Assembly: GCA_002685335.1 (NCBI GenBank)
Contig: NYWY01000054.1
Coordinates: forward strand, 26,791-90,790
Reading direction: 5' to 3'
Origin: Planctomycetaceae bacterium
GTDB lineage: Bacteria > Planctomycetota > Phycisphaerae > Phycisphaerales > SM1A02
DNA length: 64,000 nt
In this document: piece after piece, positions 34,035 through 42,741 of the stretch
Numbering within the stretch: position 1 is the first letter of the stretch
Layout: each line of letters begins with the position of its first letter
Position numbers and translations under genes: made by a program
Notes under the pieces: generated by a model
Told to the model about the DNA's origin: nothing
Databases searched by the model: none
Seen by the model: the letters and a program-made list of their open reading frames with translations, nothing else

Positions 34035-35530
34035 TGCCAGCGGCGCCCACCCGGACCGACGTGATCGCCACGGTCGGTCCCGCCAGCCGGGATCCGGCAG
34101 TGCTTCGTCGGCTGATCGAGGCGGGAGCCGGCGTCCTCCGACTGAATCTGAGTCATGGCGCGTTCGATGAACACCTGGAGACGGTGGCGGAGATCCGACG
34201 GCTGGAGTCGACCCTCGGTGTTCCGATCGCAGTGATGGCGGACCTTCCCGGTCCGAAGATTCGCGTGGCGGGGGCCACTTCCTTCAAGCTCGGGGAGGGT
34301 TGCGCGGTCGATCTGGTGGAGCGAGGCGCCACGCATCGGAGTGACGCGATCGTGATCGAGATCGACGTGGCCGGGGTGCTTCCGGCGATCGCGCTCGGTC
34401 ATCGAGTCCTGCTCGACGATGGGAACGTCCGACTGCTGGCGATCGAGGGATCGTCCTCGGATTCCGATGGTTCCAGGGTCCGATGCACCGTCACCTCCGG
34501 TGGGACGATCCGTGACCGGGTCGGAGTCAACGTCCCCGACAGCAATCCCGATCTTTCCGCCGTGACGCCCCGGGATCTTGAATTCGCCGAAGCGATGCGA
34601 GGGGTGGGCGTGGATCTGCTCGCGGTGAGTTTCGTTCGGAACGCGGACGACCTTCGCCGCCTGAGGGAGGCCCTGCTCGCCTCCGATCCGCACGCGCCGA
34701 TGCCCGGCATCGTCTCGAAGATCGAGCGGCCGGCGGCCATGACCGCGTTGGAGGACGTGATCGATGCGAGTGATGCGGTGCTGGTCGCTCGCGGCGACCT
34801 TGGGGTCGAGCTTGACATCCCCGAAGTCCCCGTGGCCCAGAAACGGATCGTCGCCGCATCGATCAGGGCGGGCCGGCCGGTGATCGTCGCGACCCAGATG
34901 CTCCAGAGCATGATCGAGCAGGCGAGTCCGACCCGGGCCGAAGCGACCGACGTCGCCAACGCGGTTCTGGACGGGGCCGATGCGCTGATGCTCAGTGGCG
35001 AGACCGCGATCGGTCGTCATCCGGTTCTGGCGGTGGAGACGCTCCGTCGCATCGCCCGACGGACGGAATCCTGGCACGACGAGGGAGTGGTCGACGACAC
35101 CGCCCTGAGGACGACCTCGCCCGAGGGGGATCCATGGCTCCCGGCGATCGCACGGGGCGTTCACCGCATCGCGACGGAGATTCCGGTCCGGGCGGTCGCG
35201 GCCTGGGCGCGAAGCACCCACACCGGGCGGATTCTCAGTCGCGGCGATCTTCGCGTTCCGTTGGTGGTCTTCACCGAGGACGTCCGGATCGCCCGGCGAA
35301 TGCGATTGCTTCGTGGCGTGCATCCGATGCTCGTGGAAACCGGATCGGCCATGTCCGACGACCGGCAGGCGTTCGTGATGGAAGCCGGGCGAAGAATGAT
35401 CGCATCCGGATTCGCGGATGCGGGCGAGCTGGCGATCTTCGTGCACGGAAGCGGGCGGGAGACGGCTCGGGCGACCGATGCGTTGGGTGTCTTCACCGTG
35501 GTGGATTCGCAGGAATCGGTTGATGAGTGA
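34034..35530 (+). CDS. pyk: Pyruvate kinase
   Basis: The product has 498 residues. It converts phosphoenolpyruvate and ADP to pyruvate and ATP in glycolysis. Recognisable are RLNLSHGAFDEH, MADLPGPKIRV, the catalytic Lys and metal Glu in GIVSKIERPAAM, the metal Asp in VARGDLGVEL, VATQMLQSM, and MLSGETAIGRHP. I chose ATG 34034, overlapping the preceding stop by 1 nt; GTG 34031 is an alternative. The gene overlaps cinA by 8 nt. Confidence 0.95.
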   Translation: MPAAPTRTDVIATVGPASRDPAVLRRLIEAGAGVLRLNLSHGAFDEHLETVAEIRRLESTLGVPIAVMADLPGPKIRVAGATSFKLGEGCAVDLVERGATHRSDAIVIEIDVAGVLPAIALGHRVLLDDGNVRLLAIEGSSSDSDGSRVRCTVTSGGTIRDRVGVNVPDSNPDLSAVTPRDLEFAEAMRGVGVDLLAVSFVRNADDLRRLREALLASDPHAPMPGIVSKIERPAAMTALEDVIDASDAVLVARGDLGVELDIPEVPVAQKRIVAASIRAGRPVIVATQMLQSMIEQASPTRAEATDVANAVLDGADALMLSGETAIGRHPVLAVETLRRIARRTESWHDEGVVDDTALRTTSPEGDPWLPAIARGVHRIATEIPVRAVAAWARSTHTGRILSRGDLRVPLVVFTEDVRIARRMRLLRGVHPMLVETGSAMSDDRQAFVMEAGRRMIASGFADAGELAIFVHGSGRETARATDALGVFTVVDSQESVDE

Positions 35531-36812
35531 ACCAGTCGATCTTCCCGCCTCGTCGATCTCGGTGGGCGACGAACTTCTGGCGGGCGAGTCCCTGGACACG
35601 CACGGGCGAACCATCTCCGCGGCGCTCGCGGTCCGGGGGCGTCGGGTGATCTCGCATCGGGTGGTGGGGGATGATGTCGCTCGAATCCAGACCGCGATCC
35701 GAACCGCGATGACCGAGAGTTCGCTGGTGATCGTGACCGGCGGACTCGGACCCACCCTCGACGACGTCACGCGGGAGGCCCTCGCGGCCGCGGTCGATGA
35801 GCCCCTGGTCGAGGACGCGGCCGCGGTCCGAACGGTCGAGGCGTGGTTCGCAGGAAGGGATCGGCCGATGCCCCCGACCAACCGGCGGCAGGCGCTTCGG
35901 CCTGATTCCGCCCGTTGCCTCGAGAATCCCAACGGGACCGCACCGGGCGTGCTCTGGGAGCGGGATGGCGTGATCGTGGTGCTGCTTCCCGGGCCGCCGA
36001 GGGAATTGCATCCGATGCTCGATCGGACGTTGCGGGAGATCCTGCCTTCGGCCGGGCCGCGGCCCACGATCGTGGTCCGGGCGCACGGCATCGGTGAATC
36101 GGATGCCGCGGCCAAGATCCAATCCCTCATGGATCGGGGGGTCGACCTTCCGGTGGCGACCACGGTCTCGGATTCGATTCTCGCGGCGAGAATACGGGGG
36201 CGAGACGAGGATGATGCGGCCATGGTCTCCCGGCTCGCCCACGACGTGGAGCAGGCCTGGGGCCCGTACGTCTTCGGACGGGACGAGGTCTCGCTCGAAT
36301 CGGCGCTCGGCCGTGACCTCCTCGCGGGAAACGCGACCATCGCGACCGCGGAGAGTTGCACCGGCGGGGGGCTCGGGGCCGCGATCACCGCGGTGTCCGG
36401 TTCGAGCGCGTGGTATCTCGGCGGGTACTCCACCTACTCCAACCGTCGAAAGACGGAAGACCTCGGCGTCCCGGCCGACCGGTTCGAACGCGACGGCGCC
36501 GTGAGCGAGGCGGTGGCGATCGCCATGGCCCGAGGGGCGCGGGAGCGAACGGCGGCGTCGATCAGCGCCAGCACGACCGGCATCGCAGGACCTGGCGGTG
36601 GTTCTTCCGAGAAACCGGTTGGAACGGTCTGGATCGGGATCGCGGACGCCTCCGGGGCGTTCGCCCGTCGATTTCGATTCCCCGGGGATCGAGGGGTGGT
36701 GCGGCGACGGACGGTTCTTGCCGCGATGCAGATGGTGCGATTCCGCCTGCATGGCATCGAGGCGCCATTGCTCTGGGAGGAGACCGGCGACCGTCCGGAC
36801 ACCGCGCGATGA
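35523..36812 (+). CDS. cinA: CinA: competence/damage-inducible protein with NMN deamidase domain
   Basis: The product has 429 residues from ATG 35523. Residues about 1-170 form the MoCF-like domain (VGDELLAGESLDTH, VTGGLGPTLDDVTREAL, LLPGPPRELHPM). The C-terminal about 160 residues are the PncC-type deamidase (ATAESCTGGGLGAAIT, STTGIAGPGGGSSEKPVGTVW). The enzyme recycles NMN to NaMN and the N-terminal domain hydrolyses ADP-ribose in known homologues. It overlaps pyk by 8 nt and folK by 4 nt. Confidence 0.92.
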   Translation: MSEPVDLPASSISVGDELLAGESLDTHGRTISAALAVRGRRVISHRVVGDDVARIQTAIRTAMTESSLVIVTGGLGPTLDDVTREALAAAVDEPLVEDAAAVRTVEAWFAGRDRPMPPTNRRQALRPDSARCLENPNGTAPGVLWERDGVIVVLLPGPPRELHPMLDRTLREILPSAGPRPTIVVRAHGIGESDAAAKIQSLMDRGVDLPVATTVSDSILAARIRGRDEDDAAMVSRLAHDVEQAWGPYVFGRDEVSLESALGRDLLAGNATIATAESCTGGGLGAAITAVSGSSAWYLGGYSTYSNRRKTEDLGVPADRFERDGAVSEAVAIAMARGARERTAASISASTTGIAGPGGGSSEKPVGTVWIGIADASGAFARRFRFPGDRGVVRRRTVLAAMQMVRFRLHGIEAPLLWEETGDRPDTAR

Positions 36813-37321
36813 AGGGGCGAGCCTTCGCGATCGGGGTCGGTGCCAATCTCGGGGATCGCCGACCTCAGATCGACCGTGGACTCGAGCTGTTCGAAGAGAC
36901 TCCGGGCGTGATCTGGTGTCGCTCGGGTCCACGAATCCGAACCGAACCGGTACTGCCGGACGGGGTTTCGGGGGACCATCCCACCTACCTGAACACCGTG
37001 GCCATCGGTCGCACCACGCTCGGCCCGCGGGCGTTGCTGGCCCGTCTGCTCGCGATCGAGACCTCGATGGGCCGTCGTCGGCGGGGAGGCTGCGATCCCC
37101 GGACCCTGGATCTCGACCTGCTGGTGCTGGAGGGCGTGAGGATCGTCGAATCCGGAATCGAGGTCCCTCACCCCCGGCTGGATGGGCGACGCTTCGTCCT
37201 CGATCCTCTGGAGGCACTGCTGTCCGCGTGCCGGAAGGATGCCGAAGGCGAGGTCCGGGAGACGGCCGAGCGGCTTTCAAGTGCGGTTTTCCCCTTCGAT
37301 CGGGGTTCTGTCGCCGACTGA
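36809..37321 (+). CDS. folK: 2-amino-4-hydroxy-6-hydroxymethyldihydropteridine pyrophosphokinase
   Basis: The product has 170 residues from ATG 36809, which overlaps the cinA stop (ATGA). It pyrophosphorylates the pterin precursor of folate. The start AIGVGANLGDRRPQI and the metal-binding signature RRRGGCDPRTLDLDLLV are clear, as is the C-terminal PHPRLDGRRFVLDPL. The longer open frame upstream runs antisense-like through cinA and is not used. It ends the five-gene operon. Confidence 0.94.
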   Translation: MKGRAFAIGVGANLGDRRPQIDRGLELFEETPGVIWCRSGPRIRTEPVLPDGVSGDHPTYLNTVAIGRTTLGPRALLARLLAIETSMGRRRRGGCDPRTLDLDLLVLEGVRIVESGIEVPHPRLDGRRFVLDPLEALLSACRKDAEGEVRETAERLSSAVFPFDRGSVAD

Positions 37322-37344
37322 AGCCCGATCCGAGTCCGGGGCGA

Positions 37345-37350
37345 TATCAT
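37345..37350 (+). promoter_or_regulatory. Possible -10 element of the first TlpA-like gene
   Basis: TATCAT lies 46 nt before ATG 37397, leaving a leader of about 40 nt with GGAAAC near the start. No -35 at the expected distance. Confidence 0.35.
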
Positions 37351-37396
37351 GTTCCATCCCGTCACCGATCCGCCGAACCCAGTTGGAAACCAAACG

Positions 37397-38698
37397 ATGC
37401 GCACTTTCAGCACCGTGCTCGCCACGAGCCTTCTCTTCTCGTCCCTCAGTGTCGCCGCCCAGAACGGCCAGGACGCGGCGAAGGTGGTGATCGCACCCGG
37501 CTCCATCGCCGACTTCACCGAGGCCGACAAGTCGCCGGAGGCGATCAAGAAGGGACTGCAGGCGCTCGCCAAGACTCGCACCGCGTATCGCGCCGCGGCG
37601 GCGATGACGGAATCGATCGAGATCAGCGTCAAGTCCCCGATGGGCGGCCAGACCATGAAGGTCGTTTCCGCCTATGAAGTGGATCGCTTCCAGATCCAGG
37701 TGGTCGGACAGATCGACGTGACCGGGGTCGACAACCAGATCTACATGTCGATGCCCGAGGTCGCTCCGGACCGCTACATGAGCGGGACGGTGGAGGACGG
37801 TCGGGTGATCGATGCCATTTCGGCCTTGACCGACGGTGGTGGCCTCCCGGATCCGGCGGTTCCCTTCCGCCTGGGCAAGGCGGAGATGGAGATCGAGAAG
37901 ATCCCCGCTCTGCTCTCCCTCGGTGCGATGCAGAACGTGGCGATCAAGGGCTTCCGATCCACGCCGTCGGGAAGCCAGATCCTCCTGCAGGGCGAAGGTG
38001 GTTCCGGCGTCGTCTCGTTGAACGGCAAGAACGATCTGGTGGCGAGAATGGACCTGACGGTGACCCCTCCCGGAATGCCCGCGGAGATGGCGCTGAGCCT
38101 CCAGTTGGTGATCGACGCCGAAGTCATGAAGACCCTGCCCAAGAAGATCGCCTTCGTCACCGAAGGCAAGACCAGGGTGGATGACGTGAACGCGCTGCTC
38201 CCCGAACAGCCGACCCTGCCCCAGGGTGGACTCAAGGTCGGCCAGGACGCACCGGCCTTCGACCTGATGACCCTGTCCGGCGAGAAGGTCTCGCTCGCGT
38301 CGCTCGCCGGCAAGGTCGTGGTACTGGACTTCTGGGCCACCTGGTGCGGCCCCTGCCGAGCGGCCATGCCGGCCATGAACGAATTGGCGATGTGGGCGAA
38401 GTCCCAGGGCGATTCCGTCAAGGTGTTCGCCGTGAACGTGGGGGAGACCAAGGAAAAGGCGAGCGGCTACTGGGACGCCCAGAAGTTCGCCTTCCCGTGC
38501 CTCATGGACACCCGCAACGTCGCAGCCATGGCCTACGGCGCCTCCTCCATTCCCCTGACCGTGGTGATCGGCCCCGATGGCAAGGTCGCGGAAGTCGAAG
38601 TGGGTCTGAACTTCAACCCGCAGGACAAGGCGGCGGTGACCAAGCATCTCGACCTCTGGAAGAAGACTCTGGCCGGACTCGCCGCCGGCAAGGGCTGA
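37397..38698 (+). CDS. Exported TlpA-like thioredoxin with N-terminal lipoprotein-carrier-like domain
   Basis: The product has 433 residues. A signal peptide ends near SVAA-QNG. Residues about 25-285 are a beta-rich domain resembling LolA/DUF2092-type folds (AMTESIEISVKSPMGG; YEVDRFQIQVVG). Residues about 290-430 are a TlpA/ResA thioredoxin with WATWCGPCRA near 314-323 and the cis-Pro region in SSIPLTVVIGPDG. It is a periplasmic disulfide reductase or similar. A related gene follows, separated by a terminator. Target unknown. Confidence 0.88.
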   Translation: MRTFSTVLATSLLFSSLSVAAQNGQDAAKVVIAPGSIADFTEADKSPEAIKKGLQALAKTRTAYRAAAAMTESIEISVKSPMGGQTMKVVSAYEVDRFQIQVVGQIDVTGVDNQIYMSMPEVAPDRYMSGTVEDGRVIDAISALTDGGGLPDPAVPFRLGKAEMEIEKIPALLSLGAMQNVAIKGFRSTPSGSQILLQGEGGSGVVSLNGKNDLVARMDLTVTPPGMPAEMALSLQLVIDAEVMKTLPKKIAFVTEGKTRVDDVNALLPEQPTLPQGGLKVGQDAPAFDLMTLSGEKVSLASLAGKVVVLDFWATWCGPCRAAMPAMNELAMWAKSQGDSVKVFAVNVGETKEKASGYWDAQKFAFPCLMDTRNVAAMAYGASSIPLTVVIGPDGKVAEVEVGLNFNPQDKAAVTKHLDLWKKTLAGLAAGKG

Positions 38699-38733
38699 TT
38701 CCGGCCTCCACGGTCGTTCAGAGAATCACATCG

Positions 38734-38757
38734 CCGCCGCCCCGTCAGGGGCGGCGG
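38734..38757 (+). terminator. GC-rich hairpin between the two TlpA-like genes
   Basis: CCGCCGCCCC at 38734-38743 pairs with GGGGCGGCGG at 38748-38757 around GTCA, followed by TGTCGTTG. It sits 36 nt past the stop. Confidence 0.7.
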
Positions 38758-38781
38758 TGTCGTTGATGGGAAATCATCGAG

Positions 38782-38810
38782 TTGGTCGGGGCCCGCGAGG
38801 ACCCTATGAT
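38782..38810 (+). promoter_or_regulatory. Promoter of the second TlpA-like gene
   Basis: TTGGTC at 38782-38787, a 17-nt spacer, and TATGAT at 38805-38810 form the best sigma-70-like promoter on the plus strand here. It leaves a leader of about 65 nt with AGGGGAACC before ATG 38882. Confidence 0.6.
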
Positions 38811-38881
38811 CACCCGGACGGTCCGGCTTCCGACGGGCCGCGCTCGGGACGGATGATCAACTCCTTCAGGGGAACCTCCTC

Positions 38882-40195
38882 ATGAATCATTTCTCGACCG
38901 TCCGTCTCCGGCTTCCAGTCGCGATGGCTCTGGCGGTGGCGAGCACCGCATCCTTTGCCGAAGCTCAAATGCGGGAAGTGGATCCCGAAGCCGGCGACGC
39001 CCTCCGAGAGTTGGTGAGGGTGGTTCGTTCCCAGCCCCGGGCCGCGGTCGAGGAGGTCGTGGTCACCACTCGTCAGGGAGAGATCGAGGAAGCGGCTCCG
39101 GCGCGTCGGCTTGGCTGGACCCTGATCCCGGGCCGCGGTCTGCGGACGTCCTTCGACGGCTTCGACATCCGACTCGCCGAAGGTCGGATGCAGGCGGTGC
39201 ACGAATCGCGTGACGATCTCATGATCGACCTGGACGACCAGGGTTCCGCCTACTACGCGTTGTTCTCCCAGTTCCGAGACCTTCCCTGGCCCGGACTCGC
39301 GTTGGCGATCGGCGAGGAGGCGCCAGAAGATTGCGCGATGCAGATGAACACCCGCGCCCCCTGGTTGCAGCCGACCGGCCTCGTCCTCCGACCGGCCGAC
39401 GAAAAGGAGAAGACTCCGGCGCGGCGGCGCATCGAACTGAGCAGTGACTTCGAACGGATGTGGATCGACGTCGATCCGACGTCCGGTCTGCCGGTCGAAG
39501 CGGAAGTCACGATCCACGATGGCAACTTCGTGGAGGACGGCACGGAACTGATCTTCTCCTACACCTGGACGTTCGAGAAGGTCGCGAAGCCGGAGGTGGC
39601 ACTCGAGCTGCCGATGCAGGGCCGGGAACGCGTCGACATGGTGGGAGCCCTGGTCAAGCGGGAGGCGCCGCGGGGGGGCGGTCCCGGCGACGGAGGACTC
39701 CAGCCCGGTCGGACCGCACCCATCTTCGATCTCCCCGGTCTCGAGCCGGAGGAGATCGTGCTCGAGGGCCTGCGGGGGCGAGTGGTGGTGATCGATTTCT
39801 GGGCCACCTGGTGCGGCCCCTGCCGGGCCGCGTTGCCGAGGCTCGCGGAGCTTGGACGGTGGGCGGAGAAGAATGGGATTCCCCTGGAAGTGATCGCGAT
39901 CAACACCAGCGAGCAGACGCGGACCCTGGAACCGCGGAGGCGCCGATTGCGAGAGTTCCTCGAGGAATCGAAGCTCGATCTCGACGGACTGCGGGTGGCC
40001 CTCGATCTGGATGGTCGGATCGCCGGGGCCTACGGGGTCCAGGGGCTGCCGACCACGGTGATCGTGGATGCGGGAGGCCGTGTGGTCTCGGTCAAGGTCG
40101 GATTCGGGCCCGGAGCCGAAGAACGTCTCCGGGAGGACATCCTCGACCTCTTCGAAGGGGGAGATCGGCAGGGCGAGGGCGACGACGTCTCCTGA
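38882..40195 (+). CDS. Second exported TlpA-like thioredoxin with N-terminal beta domain
   Basis: The product has 437 residues. A signal peptide ends near FAEA-QMR. Residues about 30-265 resemble the DUF2092/LolA-like domain of the preceding gene (EVEVTIHDGNFVEDGTELIFSYTW), and the thioredoxin domain has WATWCGPCRA near 308-317 with LPTTVIVDAGG. The paralogue at 37397-38698 has the same domain order, so the two look like an old tandem duplication that has diverged. The second contains an extra Arg-rich insertion (RTLEPRRRRLREF). Probably periplasmic. Confidence 0.87.
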   Translation: MNHFSTVRLRLPVAMALAVASTASFAEAQMREVDPEAGDALRELVRVVRSQPRAAVEEVVVTTRQGEIEEAAPARRLGWTLIPGRGLRTSFDGFDIRLAEGRMQAVHESRDDLMIDLDDQGSAYYALFSQFRDLPWPGLALAIGEEAPEDCAMQMNTRAPWLQPTGLVLRPADEKEKTPARRRIELSSDFERMWIDVDPTSGLPVEAEVTIHDGNFVEDGTELIFSYTWTFEKVAKPEVALELPMQGRERVDMVGALVKREAPRGGGPGDGGLQPGRTAPIFDLPGLEPEEIVLEGLRGRVVVIDFWATWCGPCRAALPRLAELGRWAEKNGIPLEVIAINTSEQTRTLEPRRRRLREFLEESKLDLDGLRVALDLDGRIAGAYGVQGLPTTVIVDAGGRVVSVKVGFGPGAEERLREDILDLFEGGDRQGEGDDVS

Positions 40196-40201
40196 CCGCG
40201 G

Positions 40202-40207
40202 TACCAT
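40202..40207 (+). promoter_or_regulatory. -10 element (TACCAT) placed for a leaderless response-regulator transcript
   Basis: TACCAT is followed by 6 nt and ATG 40214. Confidence 0.5.
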
Positions 40208-40213
40208 CGTCTC

Positions 40214-40693
40214 ATGACCGACACTCCTCCCGAACTCGCTGAAGATGCCCTGGACGTGGACGCCTCGCTGCCCGAGGCCCTGGTGTTGCTGGTCGATGAC
40301 AACCAGCAGAATCTGGAGTTGATCCTCGCCTATCTCGATGACATCGGCTGCCGGACGGTCACCGCGACCGATGGCATCGAAGCGATGAAGGCGGTGGAGG
40401 CGGAGCATCCCGACCTCGTGCTGCTCGACGTCATGATGCCCCGGATGTCCGGATTCGAGGTCTGCCAGAAGATCAAGGGTGATCCGGCGACCCGGGACAT
40501 CGCGGTCATCATGGTCACGGCGCTCAACGAGGTCCCCGATTACGAACGCGCGGTCGAAAGCGGCACCGACGATTTTCTCTCGAAGCCGGTCAACAAACTC
40601 GAACTGCTCACCCGAGTGAAGAGCCTTCTTCGAGTTCGACTGCTTCGCAAGAAACTCGACTCTCTGCTCGCGGACGGCAAACGCGGCGATTGA
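40214..40693 (+). CDS. Single-domain response regulator (receiver only)
   Basis: The product has 159 residues. The receiver core is complete: the acidic pocket VDDNQQN near residues 31-37, phospho-acceptor Asp in LVLLDVMMPRMSG near 72, the conserved Thr in VTALN and Lys in LSKPVN. No output domain follows, so it works through protein interaction, like CheY or DivK. The N-terminal 20 residues are acidic. No histidine kinase is in the window; its partner is elsewhere. Confidence 0.92.
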   Translation: MTDTPPELAEDALDVDASLPEALVLLVDDNQQNLELILAYLDDIGCRTVTATDGIEAMKAVEAEHPDLVLLDVMMPRMSGFEVCQKIKGDPATRDIAVIMVTALNEVPDYERAVESGTDDFLSKPVNKLELLTRVKSLLRVRLLRKKLDSLLADGKRGD

Positions 40694-40716
40694 GCGCTCC
40701 AGCCATTTTCGGATGC

Positions 40717-40756
40717 GAAACGCCCCCCGTGACCGTCCGGTCGCGGGGGGCGTTTC
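40717..40756. terminator. Long hairpin with U-tract, bidirectional terminator
   Basis: GAAACGCCCCCCG at 40717-40729 pairs perfectly with CGGGGGGCGTTTC at 40744-40756, extended inside by GACC/GGTC. It is followed by TTTC. It ends the response regulator and the convergent 66-residue gene. Confidence 0.8.
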
Positions 40757-40789
40757 TTTCGTGCTCGCTGATGTGGTCCGTCGGGGCCG

Positions 40790-40990
40790 TCAGCCCGCGG
40801 TACGGGCGATGAAGGCCGGGCTGTCGCCGGGTCGGCTCCAGCGGCTGCCTCCGCCTCGAGGCTCGCTGCCGTGCAACAGGTGATCCAGGTAGCGCTGGAG
40901 ACTGGCGGTATCGAACTGGTTGAGCCAGTCGCGTCCGGCGGTTCGGTTGTACTCGCGAATGGACTTGATGAGGTGGTCCTTGGCGGGCAT
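40790..40990 (-). CDS. Small conserved-looking protein, 66 residues
   Basis: ATG 40990 is preceded by GGAG 8 nt upstream. The sequence starts PAKDHLIKSIREYNRTAGRDWLNQFD and continues LQRYLDHLLHGSEPRGGGSRW to IARTAG. It is soluble with an amphipathic N-terminal half and an Arg/Gly-rich tail. The regular pattern of hydrophobic residues and the good ribosome site argue for a real gene; I do not recognise a function. Confidence 0.6.
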   Translation of the reverse strand: MPAKDHLIKSIREYNRTAGRDWLNQFDTASLQRYLDHLLHGSEPRGGGSRWSRPGDSPAFIARTAG

Positions 40991-41277
40991 GGCGAGACTC
41001 CGTGGTTCGGCTTCGTGAGGAGGGGAGAGACGTGGTCGGAGCATTCGAAACGGCTCGGAATGTGACCGGCGACGCGAAGGTTGTCGGAACGACGGGGGGT
41101 CGCGGTCAAACCGATAATGTCGAGGCATGATGCGATCGGCGACTCTTATGGGACGCTTCTCCCGCCTCCCAGCACGATGCAGGGGCCGCGCCGACTCGAA
41201 CCACAACCGATGGTGGTCGGACGAGCGAAAAGTTTTTTTGGGTCTCAGGTCCGGTTTGGAAGGCGGACGTTCGAGAT

Positions 41278-41628
41278 TCAGTCTTCGCGGGGGCGGAACG
41301 AGAGCTTTGCTCGGCCGACATCCTCGTGAAGATCGAAGACGCGGTTGAGGGCCGTGATCTGCAGAACCTGCGCGACCGCGCCTCGGACGCCGGCGATCTT
41401 CACGGTGCCGCCCCGTTGGCGAAGACGGCTGTGCACCCGCAGCAGGGCGGAGAGGCCCGCGCTGGAGACGATCTCCAGTTCGCTGCAGTCGATGATCATC
41501 CGCTCGGCGCCTTGCGTCACCAGGGCCGTCACCTCTTCGAGGAATCGATCCGCGTTCCGATTGTCGATGCCGCCCTCGGCTCGGAGCACATGGACGTCGT
41601 CGTCGATCTCGACGGTGAAGAGCTGCAT
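41278..41628 (-). CDS. STAS-domain anti-sigma factor antagonist
   Basis: The product has 116 residues, one STAS domain. IIDCSELEIVSSAGLSALLRVHSRLRQRGG contains the phosphorylatable Ser of SpoIIAA-type antagonists. Such proteins release a partner sigma factor by binding its anti-sigma kinase when unphosphorylated. No anti-sigma kinase or sigma gene is adjacent. The gene starts 4 nt after kdsD ends, so the two are probably cotranscribed. Confidence 0.88.
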   Translation of the reverse strand: MQLFTVEIDDDVHVLRAEGGIDNRNADRFLEEVTALVTQGAERMIIDCSELEIVSSAGLSALLRVHSRLRQRGGTVKIAGVRGAVAQVLQITALNRVFDLHEDVGRAKLSFRPRED

Positions 41629-41632
41629 GGCG

Positions 41633-42658
41633 TCAGTCCCTCACGACTTTCATGGCGACCAGGTCCTGGACATCGAGTACACCCACCGGGCGGCCATCGG
41701 CATCCACCACCGGAATCTCATCGACCCGACGCTCGCGAACCAATCGGACCGCGTCCCGAACCAGATCTTCGTCCGTCAGGCTTCGAGGTTGTCGGGTCAT
41801 GATGTCCGCGATCGGCGAATCGAGACCTTCGGCTCCCCGGTGGTTCACCAGACGACGGAGATCCCCGTCGGTGAAGATCCCACTGAGTCGTCCCTCGGTG
41901 TCGACGAGCAGAATGGCTCCGGTGCGTCGGCCGTCTCCGCTCGCGACCAGGGCATCACGGACGATGCCGGTGTCCGGGACCACGGCCACGTTCTCTCCGA
42001 CCCGGAATCGAAGAAGTTCGACGATCGGTCGGAGGCCGGCCCCGAGCATGCCGCCGGGATGGTGTCGATGAAAGGCGTCCGCGTCGAAGTCGCGGCGTCG
42101 AGACGCGGCGATCGCCAACGCATCACCCACCGCCATCATGGCCGTGGTGCTGGCGGTCGGGGCCAGGTTCAGCGGGCAGGCTTCCGTGATGTCCCCGAGG
42201 GCGAGATGCGCCGGACAGAGTTTCCCGAGGGTGCTGCTGGCATCGCGGCTGATGCCGATGCAGGGAACCTTGTCGGCCTTCAGGATCGAGGCGAGGGCCA
42301 CGATCTCTTCGGTCTCGCCACTGTACGAAAGCAGGAGGGCGACATCCCCCCGACGGATCCTTCCCAGATCGCCGTGGACCGCCTCCGCCGGATGGAGCGT
42401 GTGCGAGGGGCGACCGAGACTGGAGAGGGTGGCGGAGATCTTCGCGCCGACCAGGCCGGATTTTCCCATCCCCGAGACCACGACATGTCCGTCACATCCG
42501 GCGACCAGACCGATCGCTCGATTCCAGGGTTCGGCTTCGTCCCCGAGGCGGTCGGAGATCCGCGTCAGGGTGTCCCGTTCCGCGTCCAGCACGGACCGGA
42601 GAAACGCCACTTCGTCGGTGGAGGCCGGGTTGGAGGTCCTGGGCGGTTCCGTGGTCAT
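41633..42658 (-). CDS. kdsD: Arabinose-5-phosphate isomerase (KdsD/KpsF type)
   Basis: The product has 341 residues. An SIS isomerase domain (SGMGKSGLVGAKISATLSSLG, HGDLGRIRRGDVALLLSYSGETEE) is followed by the HHPGGMLG signature and two CBS domains in the C-terminal third. The enzyme interconverts ribulose-5-P and arabinose-5-P for Kdo, so an LPS-type outer membrane is implied. TACAAT lies 6 nt before the ATG. It is divergent from scpA. Confidence 0.93.
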   Translation of the reverse strand: MTTEPPRTSNPASTDEVAFLRSVLDAERDTLTRISDRLGDEAEPWNRAIGLVAGCDGHVVVSGMGKSGLVGAKISATLSSLGRPSHTLHPAEAVHGDLGRIRRGDVALLLSYSGETEEIVALASILKADKVPCIGISRDASSTLGKLCPAHLALGDITEACPLNLAPTASTTAMMAVGDALAIAASRRRDFDADAFHRHHPGGMLGAGLRPIVELLRFRVGENVAVVPDTGIVRDALVASGDGRRTGAILLVDTEGRLSGIFTDGDLRRLVNHRGAEGLDSPIADIMTRQPRSLTDEDLVRDAVRLVRERRVDEIPVVDADGRPVGVLDVQDLVAMKVVRD

Positions 42659-42664
42659 CGCCGG

Positions 42665-42670
42665 ATTGTA
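42665..42670 (-). promoter_or_regulatory. -10 element (TACAAT) placed for a leaderless kdsD transcript
   Basis: On the minus strand TACAAT is separated by 6 nt from the ATG at 42658. It is the closest match to TATAAT in the set. Confidence 0.55.
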
Positions 42671-42728
42671 CTCGCGGCGGGCCGGCGACTTCCCTGCGGG
42701 TGGCCGGGACCCCGGAGCGGCACTCCGA

Positions 42729-42734
42729 TACCAT
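42729..42734 (+). promoter_or_regulatory. -10 element (TACCAT) placed for a leaderless scpA transcript
   Basis: TACCAT is followed by 7 nt and ATG 42742. The ATG at 42733 overlaps the hexamer itself, so 42742 is preferred as start. Confidence 0.5.
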
Positions 42735-42741
42735 GGGGTCC

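Noticed and set aside
33977..36433. 818-codon open frame on the minus strand
   Set aside because: It covers pyk and cinA in antisense; both have complete conserved motifs on the plus strand.
41127..41348. 73-codon plus-strand frame preceded by TAATGT 6 nt before its ATG
   Set aside because: The upstream hexamer fits the leaderless pattern, but the product is Arg-rich without a domain and overlaps the end of the STAS gene in antisense. Without conservation data I do not call it.
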